Shown: positions 46,314 to 59,527, counted from the first letter of the stretch. The stretch is DNA of 64,000 nt from Panax quinquefolius (GCA_020205615.1 CM035169.1:21242540-21306539); one strand, 5' to 3'. A program made the numbers and translations. Notes: generated by a model from the sequence alone, not told the origin.

Positions 46314-47310
46314 ACCTTTTTTTATTCGCTTTTGCCTTTCAGGAATTTGTGGTGTACGATTTGGGCTTTCAGGGGCATTTTGACCGGAGTTATGGACCCA
46401 AAGTGAAACCCATCCGAAAAATGTAAGCCCGTGCAGATTAGTTAGGTCTATGTTGGTAAGATTATAAATGTTCGATTCCGATCCATTCGAAAAAATATGA
46501 GCAAAATTAACAATATAATCAAAATTTGAGCATACAAATAATTTGAATAAAAATATGAGTAGAATCTAAACAAAATTATACTCGATTCGTTTATATTCAA
46601 ACTACTTGAATTTTCAATTATGACTCGATACATACTTGGTTGATATATATTCAAGTAGATACTCCATACATTATCTTATAATATGTACAAAGTTAAATAA
46701 AATTAGGATAATTAGTTATTATTTTTTATTTGTTTTTAAATTTTTTATTGTAATTTTATATTTATAAGTTGTAATTATAAATTTATTTTATCATTTTGAA
46801 GTAAAATAACAAATTTAATTTATAATTATATCTATTATAAAATTAGTTATTATTTGAAAACTCGAATTTGTGCTTAAATTCGAATTGCGAGTAGTTTGAA
46901 TATAATTTAATCCAAAATAGATGTAATTCGAGTTGAGTTGAATTTGAATAAAGTTTTTTAAAATATAATTCAAATCTGAGTTGAATTTGAAGACGAATTT
47001 AACTTTTTAAATTAAAATCTAGTAGCTCTATATATTAATTTAGTTTAACAACTATAACATAAAACTGTTCACATACACTTATATGTATATTTTGATAATC
47101 CACGTGGTGAACTATCAAAATATAAATATAAATGTACGTAAAATGATCGATTTGATATGATAGTAGACTTATTTTTAATTTAAGTCTGTTTACACCCATG
47201 TTAGGGAAGACAGTAGTGTTATTTTATTTAATTATTTATGAAAAAATTAGGATACAACACCCCCGGTCCCCGGTCATCAAAATCGTCGCTCACAAAGAAA
47301 TTGCCCTCCA
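46314..47310. other. AT-rich intergenic region upstream of BAG8-like gene
   Basis: At about 46460-46980 there are repeats of the type TCGAATTGCGAG and GATTCGAATTT-like phrases, with no coding frame. The segment near 50900-51060 is similar in character. A TATA-like CTATATATTAAT lies at about 47027, some 280 bases before the BAG8-like start codon, and is a candidate core promoter. Confidence 0.4.
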
Positions 47311-48685
47311 ATGGCATATCACTGCCACCCCACAACCTCCTCCTCCTGCTGCTGCTGCTGCTCCTCCACATCTCACCACCCCCCATTAACCCACCAACCC
47401 ATTATCAACTGCCAATCCATTCACCCCACACCTCTTCCTCCTGAATCCCACCCGATCCCCTCTCCTTATTCTTCCTTCAACCCTCAAACCCACCATCAGC
47501 AGCAAGAAACCCAATATTACTACTACACTCCTCAAACCCACAAACAGAAATCACAATCCCATACATACCACCACCAGTACCACCAAGAACAACAACAGCA
47601 ACAACATATAAACCCCACTATCATCTCCCTTCTCCGTCGCATCTCCGCCCTCGAGTCCTCCATTTTCCACCATTCTTCTACTTCTTTCCCTCTCCGGAAC
47701 GCCGCCGCCCGTACCATCCAAACTCACTTCAGAGCCTTCCTAGTTCGCAGATCACGAGTCCTCCGGCAGCTGAAAGACCTCGCATTTATCAAGTCAGCTC
47801 TCAACACTCTCAAATATAATCATTCTAACAAATTCCACTACGACCCTCGAGCTCTCTCTCATAAAGCTATGGACTTGCTTAACAAGCTCGACTCTATTCA
47901 GGTAAAATTATCTTATTCATTCATATATTTTATGCCAATTCAATTATAGTGTATGTATGTTGTTGGTACAAGGTCTGATTTGGGTTTTCTTGCAGAGTGG
48001 TGATCCGATGATTAGAGATAGTAAAGGGTCGATTAGCAGAGAATTAATCCGTTTTATGGATTATCTTGATGATCTTTCAATGAAAAGACATCAGCTTTTA
48101 AGCAGAGTAGTGAAGAATGTGAAAGTTGGTGGGACCGGTACTAAATCTAGGGTTTTTCAGAGTGATCAAAGGACGAGTATTGCTGATTGTAGGGGTTTAA
48201 AAGGGGAGGAGAGGGAGTTATTGGAGAAATTGAGGAAGAGGGTTGAAAAATTTGAGGGCTTTTCTGGGTTTTCTGAGGAAGATCAGGAGAAAGATGTAGA
48301 GCTTGAAAACCCTAGAACATATACTAATGGAAAGCCTGCAGTTTCTCAAATGATAACTGGGGTTTTGAAGAAGAGGCATGCTGGGGTTCAAGCCAAGGCA
48401 AAGAAAAATGTTAGTTTTGCAGACAATGTGAATGTTTATATGGTTTACAGAAGCAGTAACTGGTCAAATCCTAATGGGGAAAGTAATAGCATTGATGGGA
48501 GTGATTCAATTGATGCTGAGGAGTTGGGCAGAGGCGTTGGAGAAATTGGGACTGGGGATGATGATGAAGAATTACACACAGACGAATACAAATCTCCCCA
48601 AATTAGTGATGATGACAGAGACCCTAGAAGCGACCTGATTGAGAATGACGATGGAAGCTTGTATTCTCTGCTCCATTGCCTGTGA
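47311..48685 (+). CDS. BAG8: BAG family molecular chaperone regulator with IQ motif (BAG8-like)
   Basis: Two exons, 47311-47901 and 47996-48685, with a 94-bp GT-AG intron (47902-47995, phase 0), give 426 residues. The N-terminus is low in complexity: five Cys in a row at 13-17, then His/Gln/Pro-rich up to about 98. Residues 131-150 form an IQ calmodulin-binding motif (I136, Q137, R141, R146 in IQTHFRAFLVRR). It runs into a helical BAG domain (about 150-225) that spans the exon junction (NKLDSIQ|SGDPMIRD). Near the C-terminus comes KKNVSFADNVNVYMVYRSSN, then an acidic DDDEE tail. The IQ-plus-BAG layout is that of plant BAG5-BAG8. The KNVSFADNVNVY segment and the length fit BAG8, which is annotated as chloroplastic in Arabidopsis. 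BAG domains bind the Hsp70 ATPase domain and promote nucleotide exchange, and the IQ motif couples this to calmodulin. The start is the first ATG of the open frame. The frame is free of errors, unlike the transposons next to it. Confidence 0.85.
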
Positions 48686-51560
48686 AGATTAGAGCTGATA
48701 TGAGGAGCAAGAAAAAATCTTTAAAAATATTAAACTGAAGGGGCAGAACATGGTTTGTGATCGTAGTAACTGTCTAGGAACTTTATAGCTGTTCAGTGAA
48801 TATGGTCAAAAATCTATGCCTAATTGTGTCGATGGGGAAGTTGTGTAATATGTTGCATACTATAAGCTTTCCTGTCCTCAATTGTGAGTATTGATGTATT
48901 TTATCCCTCGAGTTGGTTTACTGTGCATATCTTCGGTTGTGGGCTGTTCCAAGTTGTCTTTGTTTTGGTGCATTTTTCTCGTCTTTTTACAAGAGGAGGC
49001 TGACTCCATAAATTTGTCCCAAACATTTTTTGTATGCCCACACATTTTTTGTTCCTTGAGAAGTTCAAAAAATTCTCTGACACTGATCATGACTATAAGC
49101 AAGTTACAGTAACTCGAAATCCTTGCCCTGATTTTTTCCCCAGGCATTCCATGATTATGATGGACGAGTATATTCACATGCAAAGACTATCAGGTTGAAA
49201 ACATAAAAGCCCTAAATTTCATGAAGAAAAGAGGCCTTAATCACTAGAGAATAATTGGCAGAAAGTTGACAGTTTGCAGAAGTGCTCATACTAGACTACC
49301 AGTACAAGGGAGCAATGCCATTATGCCAATGTCTATCAGCTTCGTGTTAAACACTCTTGACACTCAAAGAGTGTTGGATGTTATTGACAAAAAGTCTGAG
49401 GTCAAAACATGGACATAAGCATCAGTATTCTCATTCTATATATCCTTCGCTAGCTGTGGACTGTGGTTTAAAGCTTCAGTTTGAACTCTAACATGAACTT
49501 CATTTAGGGAAAATATCATTTGAAAACATCAAGACAAAATGTATACCATTCTTTCAATGTAGTCCAGTTTTCCTTTTTACTCGCATGTTACATTTGCTTT
49601 TCTCCTTGTTGCTCTACTTATATTTCTGTGTGACAGATTAATCAAATTTGCTTGAATTAGTTTCTAGTTCTCTTGGTTTATGAACAGCACCTGTGTATCA
49701 TTAACTCAAATGACAGAAAATTGTTTATTTTCTTAGAAGTACAACTGAATGACAGAAAGTTGCACTTGTATGCATTCATTAACTCCCTTCAGTCTCTATC
49801 TGCTGTATGATTATTAGTGGTAGTGTTGAGAGTGGGGTTGTAGCATCACATGTCAGGTCCCCCACATATACACCCTTTAAAGTTCAAATATGGGAAATTT
49901 GGTTATTGCTTTTTAAGCACATTGTATGTTTAGTACAATGAATGGTACATCTACTTTCATAAAGTACTGAAAGTTGTTTAAAAAATCCCACTTTCAATAA
50001 TTTTCCATTTTCCATACAAATTTTAACAACCTTCACCTTATAACAGTTTAATTTGTATGATGATACTGGGGTCTGTATAGATTACTGTTGTGAAAATAGT
50101 CCAAGTTTCTGGTATGCTTTGTTTTGCTACATGCTCCTGACTATAAAGGAAAACACATACTAAAGAATGGAATTATCTCTGAAATACAAGCAATTAAGGT
50201 TAACAGTATGAAAGAAGTGGGGACTTGGACAAAACTATTGATATGTTGACATATGTATTGAGCTTTGCAGATAGGTAGCCAAGCTTTAGAATAAAGCATA
50301 TCCATGGTTTCAACTATTGTCTCCATCTTGCTGATACAAACCATGTGCCATTTACCTTTTATATGCAAGTTATGCTCATAAAAGGTCCCCCACATATTGC
50401 TTTCTTTGTGTGGGTTTGATAGATCTTTAAACCTCAATGTATCTGGTGGGGTAGTTGAGGACTTGTTAATAGGAGGGAGGGAGGAGGAGGGAGGGGAAGA
50501 GGGGGGGGGGGGGGGTTCAAATCTCTTTTTATCATCTTAACTCGTTTATCTGCTGTAACTAACACTTTTATCTCGTCTATAAGTTTTTTTTAATAAAAAA
50601 AATAAATAATATGAAAATAAAGAAGAGCTATAATTTGTGACTGAAATGTGCAGTACATGTTTGGGTGTGAAGGCTTGTTGAAGTTTTAAATTTTAATTAA
50701 AAGAACAGGCACATCATGCTTTGCCACTATTAGAGCCTTTTAAATAGATGATTTTTAACCCATTCAATAAACAATGTCTAAATAGTAGTATTATTATTTT
50801 GAAGCCGTCAAGGATGCCTAACAAAGTCAGTTTCTTTGCTTGGTTTATTTATTTTCTATCAATATCAAGTCTTCAATTATACTACTATTAATTAAGAGGG
50901 TAAATGAATCGAATCGAATCGGATATTGACTTATTCAGATTTGATTCACAAAATTTATTGAATATAAAATAAGATTTAATTGAATCGAACAAGTACGAAC
51001 TGTTTACTCATTTTACAATTTTACTATTAATCAACCTCGATCTTATATTAAAGTCTATAAATGTAGGAATTATATCGATTAATATGAAATTAATTTTATG
51101 ATAAGTTTGTTAATTGACCAAGGACGAGTATAAAAAAATCACTTCTTAACTGTATTAATCAATTGATCAAAATTATCGAGACTAAGTGGGTCCAAATATA
51201 TCTTTTATCTATCTAGCTAATTTGATCTCGGGTGATCATACATTCATTAACGAATTTATTTGATGATAGTAATATAAATTTGAAAGTGTGTAACGTAAAG
51301 CTAAATATAACTAATAACTAATCTAATCTGAACCTCTAAACTTGAACCCCGCCCGTAATCTTAGGACGGACAACTATAAACCAGCTCAAACTTCACTCTC
51401 TCCACTCCTATTATCAAGGTCAAACCACTATTTCCATCCATTTCTCTCTCCTAAACGACAAACAAATACGGTTTTGACTAAACGTTAATTAATTAATTTG
51501 GACCAGTTTTTAAATTTTATTTTCTCCCAAATAAAAAAGAAAACTAAAATTCACAGACCT
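48686..51560. other. BAG8-like 3' UTR and intergenic region
   Basis: The 3' UTR probably extends a few hundred bases beyond the stop codon. I see no gene in the rest. Short open frames at 48878-49183 and 50141-50437 on - have no family resemblance. The region holds a G-rich tract (50472-50515) and an AT-rich segment with AATCGAATCGAATCGG-type phrases (50905-51000). Confidence 0.5.
50472..50515 (+). repeat. Polypurine G-rich tract ending in a run of 15 G
   Basis: Repeated GGGAGG and GGAGG groups run into an uninterrupted G15 (50501-50515). It has far more than four G-runs of three or more, so it could form a G-quadruplex. Exact homopolymer length is uncertain in any sequencing method. Confidence 0.8.
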
Positions 51561-51603
51561 TTGAGAGATAAGTAATCATTAGCAGCAGCTGAAAACAGAA
51601 GAC

Positions 51604-51639
51604 GACTCAGACTCAGACTCAGACTCAGATTCAGATTTC
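51604..51639 (+). repeat. (ACTCAG)n short tandem repeat upstream of GAUT gene
   Basis: Four ACTCAG units followed by two ATTCAG variants lie 340 bases before the GAUT start codon, probably in promoter or 5' UTR. Confidence 0.8.
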
Positions 51640-51667
51640 AATTCATATATACAGATATAGATACATA

Positions 51668-51690
51668 CATTATATATATATATATATGTG
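51668..51690 (+). promoter_or_regulatory. (TA)n tract, possible TATA element or 5' UTR repeat
   Basis: TTATATATATATATATATATG, about 290 bases before the GAUT13/14-like start codon. It could serve as TATA box. If transcription starts upstream instead, in the CT-rich DNA near 51400, it is part of the leader. Confidence 0.3.
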
Positions 51691-51723
51691 GGTAGTGTAT
51701 ATACAGAAAGTAGAAACCCTTGA

Positions 51724-51997
51724 TTGGTGATTTATTTTTTCAAATCCTCAATGCATTGGTCTTCGAGGAGACCCTTTGAAACGGAGAAATTTTTTTGTTC
51801 AATTAGGGAGGAGGTGGCACTATCGGGATTGTCGAATTGCGGTGGATCTGATGGTGAGAAGAACGTTTTTGGGATTCAGATTAGTGTTAGTGATATTAAT
51901 ATTAGGACAGATCAAAATTTGGGGAGAAAGTAGAGAATCAATAGTTAGGGTTTTGGTGGAAGAGGAAGGGGACGATGCAGCTTCACTTCTCACCTAG
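51724..51997 (+). promoter_or_regulatory. Upstream open reading frames in the GAUT leader
   Basis: Two overlapping frames precede the main start at 51975: 51724-51933 (69 codons, ending before it) and 51776-51997 (73 codons, overlapping the main ATG by 23 bases in another frame). If transcription starts before 51724 and the leader is not spliced, ribosomes would meet these first and the second would reduce main-frame initiation. The peptides match nothing I recognise. A leader intron removing them is equally possible. Confidence 0.35.
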
Positions 51998-54900
51998 CAT
52001 GAGAAGTATAACGATATCGAGCAGCAATGGGTTTATTGACTTGATGAAGATCAAGGTCGCAGCTCGCCACATTTCTTACCGTACACTTTTCCACACGATT
52101 CTCATCCTCGCTTTTTTGTTGCCTTTTGTCTTCATTCTAACTGCTCTTGTTACCCTAGAAGGCGTCAACAAGTGTTCCTCATTTGGTACTCCTCCCTTTC
52201 CATTCATTACGAATATTAATATTAATAGATGTTGATTGATTGCTTGTTATAAGTCTCTATTTAAACCTATCTGAAATTGTATTACCTTGATCTTGATTTG
52301 CTTCCAACTTTCTAAGGCATTGTTGAATTATTCATTTTTGGCTCTGTCGGTGAATTCAGTTCATTGATTATATTTGATTGGAACAAAATCAGCACTCCTT
52401 TATCTGAATTTTAGGCTTCCAGGTTTATGAGAGATCTGAAACTCTATAATGTAGGAGATAATGTTTGATTCGAACATTATCTATTATATGAGAAAATGTT
52501 TGGTTTGATTCAGTTTTCTCATCAGCTTGCTTTTTGCTAATATATCGGTTGCAATAGGTTGTGCCGTTGTGACAGTTGTTTTATGATGAATGACTGATTT
52601 AATCTATAAGTTTGCTCGTCATAGAAAACACTGATTCGTGTTCAAATTCTGGTCTGTTGTTAGGGCAGAAAATTTATTGATGCTCAACGGTTATTGATTT
52701 TTGTTTTACTATCATTCTGCTTGGATTGCATCATATTTGGACTGAATTATACTCTCTTTTCAAGGTTTGATTTATATGTGTTCAGTGTAATACCCAATCC
52801 CACAACGAATCTTGTGGCTTTGATTAGTGCGTGTATAACACCAGTTTAAGGCTCAACTCTACTACCAATAGTAACAAAAGTCATGATTTTTGGGCCAAGT
52901 TGATTCTATTGGGATGTGAATTAAGGAGAGTTACCATATACTCTCATTGACCTAGCAAATCGCATATTGGTACTTGCGTAGCCAAACACAATACTCTTAC
53001 ATACCAATACTCTTAATTTAGCATACCGAAAAATTTCTTTTTTAGTTTACCTATAATTAGACAAATATCAATATTATAACTTAGTATTGGATGCTCAAAC
53101 ATTACATTTGTCCTAAACTATTTATAAAATAACTAACCTATTGATTCAACTAAAAATTTTCCATAAAACTTAGCTTTATTTTATTTTATTTAGATTCTAA
53201 GAGAATTCCTAACTATAAGAACTTATATAAAGATACCCTAGCGTACCACGTCTTAGCTATGTAGCGTACCGAGTACCGAAACGAACTACGTTCCAGGTAA
53301 CACTGAATTATTGAGCCTTACTCTATACCTGATTTGGGCCGGTTCGTTACTATGGATTGCCATGCTTTTTCTGTAAAGCAGAGGATTAATTATCTATTCC
53401 AAGACTAAATGACGCGTTTGACATGCCAACCTTTTGGTTCATTGGTTGATTTTCTTCTGTAAATGTTCTTTAAATGTTTGTTTATGAATCTGTCAATGTT
53501 GTTTGGCTGTTGATGTATATATGGTATCATGGTCTTTATTATTGCATTTTCATCTTCTTGCCTTGTAGAGGACACTTTCTTACATCTATATCTTGTTAAC
53601 ATGATTGTAAATGTTTCTACATTTACCTCTTTTAAAAATGAAGTTCTCAGCCTCTTTAAATGTGTTAACATGTGTATATCAGACTATTGTTTTCATCCTT
53701 TCTTTTCTTTATTCTTCAGATTGTTTAGGCAGGCGGTTGGGACCAAGGCTTCTTGGCAGGGTTGATGATTCAGGGGTAATAAAATTTTTCTATCCTGTTT
53801 TCCTACTTCATATGTTACTCTCAGCATACCTATTTTTTGCCTTGACGACCTCTTGGAAAACAAATATTTCATTTTCTTAATTTTAAGCTGAATCTTTATG
53901 TGGCAGCAGAGATTGGTTAGAGACTTCTACAAGATCCTAAATAAAGTGAACTCTGAGAATATCCCTGATGACTTAAAGCTCCCCAAATCATTTAGTCAAC
54001 TAGTTTCTGAAATGAAAAGCAAAAAATACAATGCAAAGGAATTCGCTCTGATTTTGAAGGGAATGGTAAGTTTCATATTACTAAATAAAGTTTATATACT
54101 ATATATGCATCCAAATCTTCAATTCCACTCAAGTTTCCTGGTATGTATATAGCTAGCTGCTTTTTGGGTGAAGAGGTGTTTGAGTTTTTAAGATTTATTG
54201 ATAGTGCGACATCCCTCCATATGTTATTATATTGATAGGCTCGCACAAACATGCACATTATATATTCATGTACATTTTGAGTCTGTAAAAAACATTATGA
54301 TAAAAAAATAATCTAATTTAGATTATAGATGCCAAATACCTGTAGCCTTTCAGAGAAGGAAGATTGAGGGGGTGGGGGCATATTTGGTAATGTAAAAAAA
54401 GGCAATATATTTGATCCTTTTCAGAGAATATAAGCATCCCTATACTGTATTACTGGTGTAAAAAATAGCTAAGCAATTGACTTTTGCTTGAGAATTAGCT
54501 AGTTGTTAGATCTTTTTTAGATTTGTTTGATAAAATGAGCAATAATGCAGTTCAGATAGCCAGACTTAGTTCTTATAATTATATAGTTAAGTTTATTTTC
54601 AGGGTTTCAAAAAGTCAAAAATTATGAAGATTATTTATGCCCTTCTAATTTCTATTGGGTGTCATGAGGTGTCTCCTCCTTTTGGTAGCTTATTTAATAG
54701 AATTTATGCTATGTACAAAAAGAATTTCTAAGGTGCGAGACATTGGTGTGTAGAATGTTTTACATGTTTAACAGCATCTTCTCCGTGTAATTCATGCAAT
54801 GTAGAGTTCGTAAAATTTCCTTTACTTTTGGCACAGATAATCTATGTTTTGCATCTGGCTTATATGCTAAGTAAACTTGTTTTTTGTACAGATGGAGAGA

Positions 54901-57407
54901 TCTGAAAAGGAGATAAGGGAATCAAAGTTTGCAGAACTAATGAACAAACACTTTGCAGCTAGTGCTGTTCCAAAAGGCATTCACTGTCTCTCTCTCAGGC
55001 TGACTGATGAGTACTCTTCCAATGCCCATGCACGCAGACAGTTGCCTTCACCTGAATTACTCCCTATCCTTTCCGACAACTGTTATCGTCACTTTGTCTT
55101 TTCAACTGATAACATTCTGGCTGCTTCAGTTGTGGTCACTTCTGCCGTCCAGTCATCTATGAATCCCGATAAAATTGTATTCCATGTCATTACGGATAAA
55201 AAAACTTATGCAGGAATGCACTCTTGGTTTGCTTTGAATCCTGTTTCCCCTGCTATTGTTGAAGTGAAAGGTGTTCATCAGTTTGAGTGGTTAACTAGAG
55301 AGAATGTCCCAGTTCTTGATGCTGTGGAAAACCATTATGGAATTCGGAATTACTACCATGGAAATCATGTTGCAGGGGCCAATCTTAGCGATACGACTCC
55401 ACGAACATTTGCATCCAAATTACAGGCTAGAAGCCCAAAGTACATTTCTCTGCTCAACCATCTCCGCATATATTTGCCAGAGGTAATCAGTTGTGCATCA
55501 CACGCTCCTGTTGTCCTCTTCCCTTGGGAATTAACAGCAAGGTTTTAATTGTTTAGAATTAATAAAAATAACATTTTGATGGTTGATATTAGTGGCACTT
55601 GTTTTTAGAGTGTCATCCTGGCCATGTTTGAATTGCAGGTTAATAGTCCCCCCAAAAAAAAAAAAAAAAGCACACACACAAAACACGTGTTAATGGCTTA
55701 ACACTACGACACCATAAACAAACCAAACTGAAAATCCAGAAAATAAAAATATACAAGCCAAACTAAACGAGTTGCAGTTTGCTGTAACAACTTTTTAGGA
55801 TGCTACTTATAATATTTAGCTAAATCTCAATGAGGTTGATAGGGCTTGCCTCTTTAAGCTTCTAGCCATGAATGGATTTTGACTGAGCTTATAATAAAGC
55901 AACTAAGCAAGATTAATTTATAGAAAGTCAAAATAAAAGAAACCAAGAAAACAAGAAAACCAAGCAAACTAAATTAGCTTAATTCATCCTGGTGATATGG
56001 TTAACTTGTTTATGCTGGTTTAAGACTGGCTATTCTACTGAAAAGAGTAGGAGATTACCTTAAGAATTCAAGCATTGGAAATTTTGGTTCGTGCCCTATT
56101 GTATTTTGGGGTTTCTCTGTGAAGTTCTTTTCTTTCTCTTCTCTTTTCTTGTTCAACATAGTGCTGACGTTGACTTGGTACCAGCTCTTCCCCAACCTTG
56201 ACAAGGTGGTTTTCATAGATGACGATGTTGTAATTCAGCGTGATTTGTCTCCACTTTGGGAAATTGACCTTGGTGGAAAGGTCAATGGAGCTGTTGAAAC
56301 TTGCAAAGGTGATGATGACTGGGTCATGTCTAAGCATTTGAGGAATTACTTCAACTTCTCGCATCCCCTCATAGCAAAGAACTTGAATCCTGATGAATGT
56401 GCTTGGGCTTATGGTATGAATATCTTCGACTTGCGTGCGTGGAGAAAGACTAATATTAGAGATACATACCACACCTGGCTGAAGGAGGTAAGCACGTAAA
56501 TACTCTTGTATTTGTTTGTTATTATCACTTTATCCCTTTTCTTTTCCTTTTTGTGGGTACACATCACTGTGGGTTTAAGGGTTTAAGAAATATGTATATT
56601 TCTTTCTTGTGTTAATAATTGTCACTATGCCACAGTTTTTCTTAGAAACTGATGTTATTTTGTGCATCTACTTTTCTTTACTCTGGCCTGACCATTCTAC
56701 CAAGGTTACCACTTGTTTTATGTTCTCTTCTGAGGCAAGTCGGGCTGGGGAAATTAGAAATTTTTATTGCAGTTGTTTCTTTCTTAGAATGTTAATGATC
56801 CATGTATGTTCTGTGCTTCAACTTGTTGATACTATAATTTGTAGCATGTTTGTACATACTCTTGAACAAAAAGCAAATAAAGCATCTTTAATCTGGTGAA
56901 ACGAGAAAACTTTGTTCTTCTTTTGTACTTTTTAAGGTCATATTTTTGAACTTTATATATGTTCATCCTCTATTTCAGTTATTATAGAATTCCCAACTTT
57001 TGGAGTGCAATAGTTGTCAAGATTGATATATGAGCGATCTCATGTTTTGGTGATATTAATTTTCCTCCGTGTATATCATGACTTTAGTGATTCAATGTTT
57101 AACATCATTTTTATCATTCTTGCAGAATCTGAAGTCAAATCTTACAATGTGGAAGCTTGGAACTCTACCACCGGCCTTGATCGCATTTAAAGGCCATGTC
57201 CACCCAATTGATCCATCATGGCACATGCTGGGCTTGGGCTACCAGAACAAGACTAATATTGAGAGTTTAAGAAAGGTTGCAGTAATCCACTACAATGGCC
57301 AAGCAAAACCATGGCTCGAAATAGGCTTCGAGCACCTCAGACCATTTTGGACAAAGTACGTCAACTACTCTAATGATTTTATCAGGAACTGCCACATATT
57401 GGAATAG
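51975..57407 (+). CDS. GAUT13: GAUT13/GAUT14-like galacturonosyltransferase (GT8)
   Basis: Six coding exons: 51975-52185, 53720-53775, 53907-54065, 54892-55482, 56185-56487 and 57126-57407. All introns are GT-AG, and together they give 533 residues, the length of Arabidopsis GAUT13/14. The start MQLHFSPSMRSITISSSN is the conserved N-terminus of that pair. Residues 38-62 are a hydrophobic signal anchor (type II Golgi membrane protein). The stem region ends with RESKFAELMNKHFAAS. The GT8 domain follows, with the metal-binding DDD at 351-353 (VVFIDDDVVIQ) and HYNGQAKPW at 495-503, and the chain ends NDFIRNCHILE. GAUT enzymes transfer galacturonic acid from UDP-GalA to pectin in the Golgi. GAUT13 and GAUT14 act in pollen tube wall pectin in Arabidopsis. 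The acceptor before exon 3 is a NAGNAG (cagcag, 53904-53909), so one Gln may be optional. I cannot decide between GAUT13 and GAUT14. The reading frame is intact. Confidence 0.93.
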
Positions 57408-59230
57408 TAGTAATATCAGGTAAAGGATGCTTAAACAAGAAGATGGTACAGTATGGGGTTTCCTCTAGTTTCTTTTGCAGCTAGAGAATACATACCGTCA
57501 ATATTCTTCGGTTGAGGAGAGGAACAGAAATTCGGCCAGAATGCATTATATCAAGATTATGCGCCCTCACTTTTTGAAGAAGAGAAGGGGAGACCATTCA
57601 TTCTTTCAGTCTGTAACATAACACTCCACCATCTACTTTTTTGATGGAGGAAAGGTCACTCCTTTTACCTTTCTGAGGGAGGTCGTCTTCCCTATATCTT
57701 AGAGCGTAGAATGAAATAATTGCTGTCCCTCATACAAATCATTGCTCCGAAGAAGGAACCTAGGGTTGCAGGTCGGTCCTTCATAAGGTTCCGCTGCTTA
57801 GCCTCGAAATTGATTTTTTTCCCTTTGTTTTTGGTTCTCATTTGATCATCAGCTGTTGTTGCTATCACCCCATTGTTTTTTCCCTTGTATATCATTATTG
57901 TGATTTTAGGTGGTAGGTAAGACGTGGGATTTGCTTTGTTACTGGAGGTCCCATTTAGTTGGGGGAACATTCTTAGGTTATATGCGGGTATTTGTTATGT
58001 AGGATTGATTATTCATGAGAAACATTTATAATGTGCAGAAAATTCTTTTTTCCCAATATGAACAATTAAGTTGAGAGGGGTCGCTGTTGTTTCACTCATT
58101 TGTCTGTCATTGTTGTTTCATCTTTTAGCTGCAGTGCAGATCATGCTCTGCTCAGGCCACGGATCATAATTCATATCCACATGTATGACGTGGTTTAGGA
58201 AATACACCACCATTGGGAATAATTTAGAGAGACAATTTGTAGAATAATTTAGGGCATTTCTCATTAATTTATTAGTAGGAGTAATAATAGTGTTGAGTTG
58301 AGTTGTTGATTCTGATCTGATGGATTATGAAGCTGGCTGCTCTTTTACGCATTCCTATTACTCGACTAATTAACTGACTAACCAACCATTTTTAATTGAA
58401 ACTCTTTTTCGGCATTTTCCTATGAAGCAGATTATTATCGGTATATTCTTTTATTTTTTACTAATAGATTAATAGAAGAAGTAATGGATTTGTAGGTGCC
58501 ATTTTGGGTTTTATATTTGTTTGATTCTTGCAAAAGCCTGAATAAAAGAATCTGAAAGGTTTTCCCGCCTGCAAAACAAAGGCATAAATACTACTACTGG
58601 CAAGTCAATTCGTGACACGAAGTATTGCACTCTCCCTGTTTTTCATTGTAATAGGTGTGGTGTTGCACTAAGATTGTGATTTGTAAGTTTGTATTTCTAT
58701 TCGTTGTGCATGATTAGTTATTCTTTAATGCTCTATATACGCAAATAGAAAGTCAAATGATGAATAAAAAATTGTAATCACCACTAAATATAACTTGAGT
58801 TCCACAATAGACATTTTAAGTTGACCGAATGGAGTAATTTGAGTCTGATAAGAGAAATGTGTTTTAAAATTAAATGTCAAATAAGCTCTTATTCTTATAT
58901 ATAATTTAATGTTATATCCGTATTTTTAGAGTGTTTATAACAGTAGTGATTGTTGTTTAAACATATTATATTATTTTTAAACTTAACGTTTGTTTGTGTG
59001 TCAAATAAGTTGTATACTTGTATTTGAATTAAGTTTGCTCGTAAATTAACTAAATTCTTCAAAACAACCAATAGCTCCAAAACAGCATCCATATTCCATA
59101 TAGACAAGCAAGCACTCCAAAATAACAGTCCTAGACGAGCAAGCACTAACTATATATATATCTAACAAAATACAACTAATTTTAAATTACCTCAAAAAAT
59201 TATTTGAACTGTGGATAAATCTTACGTCTA
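57408..59230. other. GAUT 3' UTR and intergenic region
   Basis: The first 600 bases or so are probably 3' UTR. No further gene is evident. The minus frames at 57692-57970 and 58895-59146 have no family resemblance. Confidence 0.5.
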
Positions 59231-59240
59231 TTATATATAT
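59231..59240 (+). promoter_or_regulatory. Candidate TATA box of the MUB gene
   Basis: TATATATATG in the context GTCTATTATATATATGGCG, about 30 bases before a purine-rich leader (GGAGGATAGGAAGGAGAAAGG). Position and context fit a core promoter. Not proven. Confidence 0.4.
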
Positions 59241-59527
59241 GGCGATTTTTTCATAGACTTGGGAGGATAGGAAGGAGAAAGGAAAGGGACACAAGAAGAA
59301 GATTGGTTTCATTGACAGTTGAACAAATATTTAGAAGACTTTTAAAAACTCCGAAACAGACTTTGCCCGTGGGGATTTTTTTAATCCCTTTCCTCTTCTT
59401 CCAAAAAATTAATATTACTTGGTTATTAATTACTAATATTCCTACTCCTACTCCTCAATTAATCTGTGGGAATTTGAACCCAAAACTTTTGCAAAACGAG
59501 GACGACCCAGATCAGTCCATGGGCCAA

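Noticed and set aside
48878..49183. 101-codon minus-strand frame downstream of the BAG8-like gene
   Set aside because: No family resemblance, overlaps the probable 3' UTR, and a similar frame is open on the other strand. Most likely chance.
50505..50535. GGTTCAAATC resembling a tRNA T-arm
   Set aside because: No matching acceptor, D-arm or anticodon arm is found around it.
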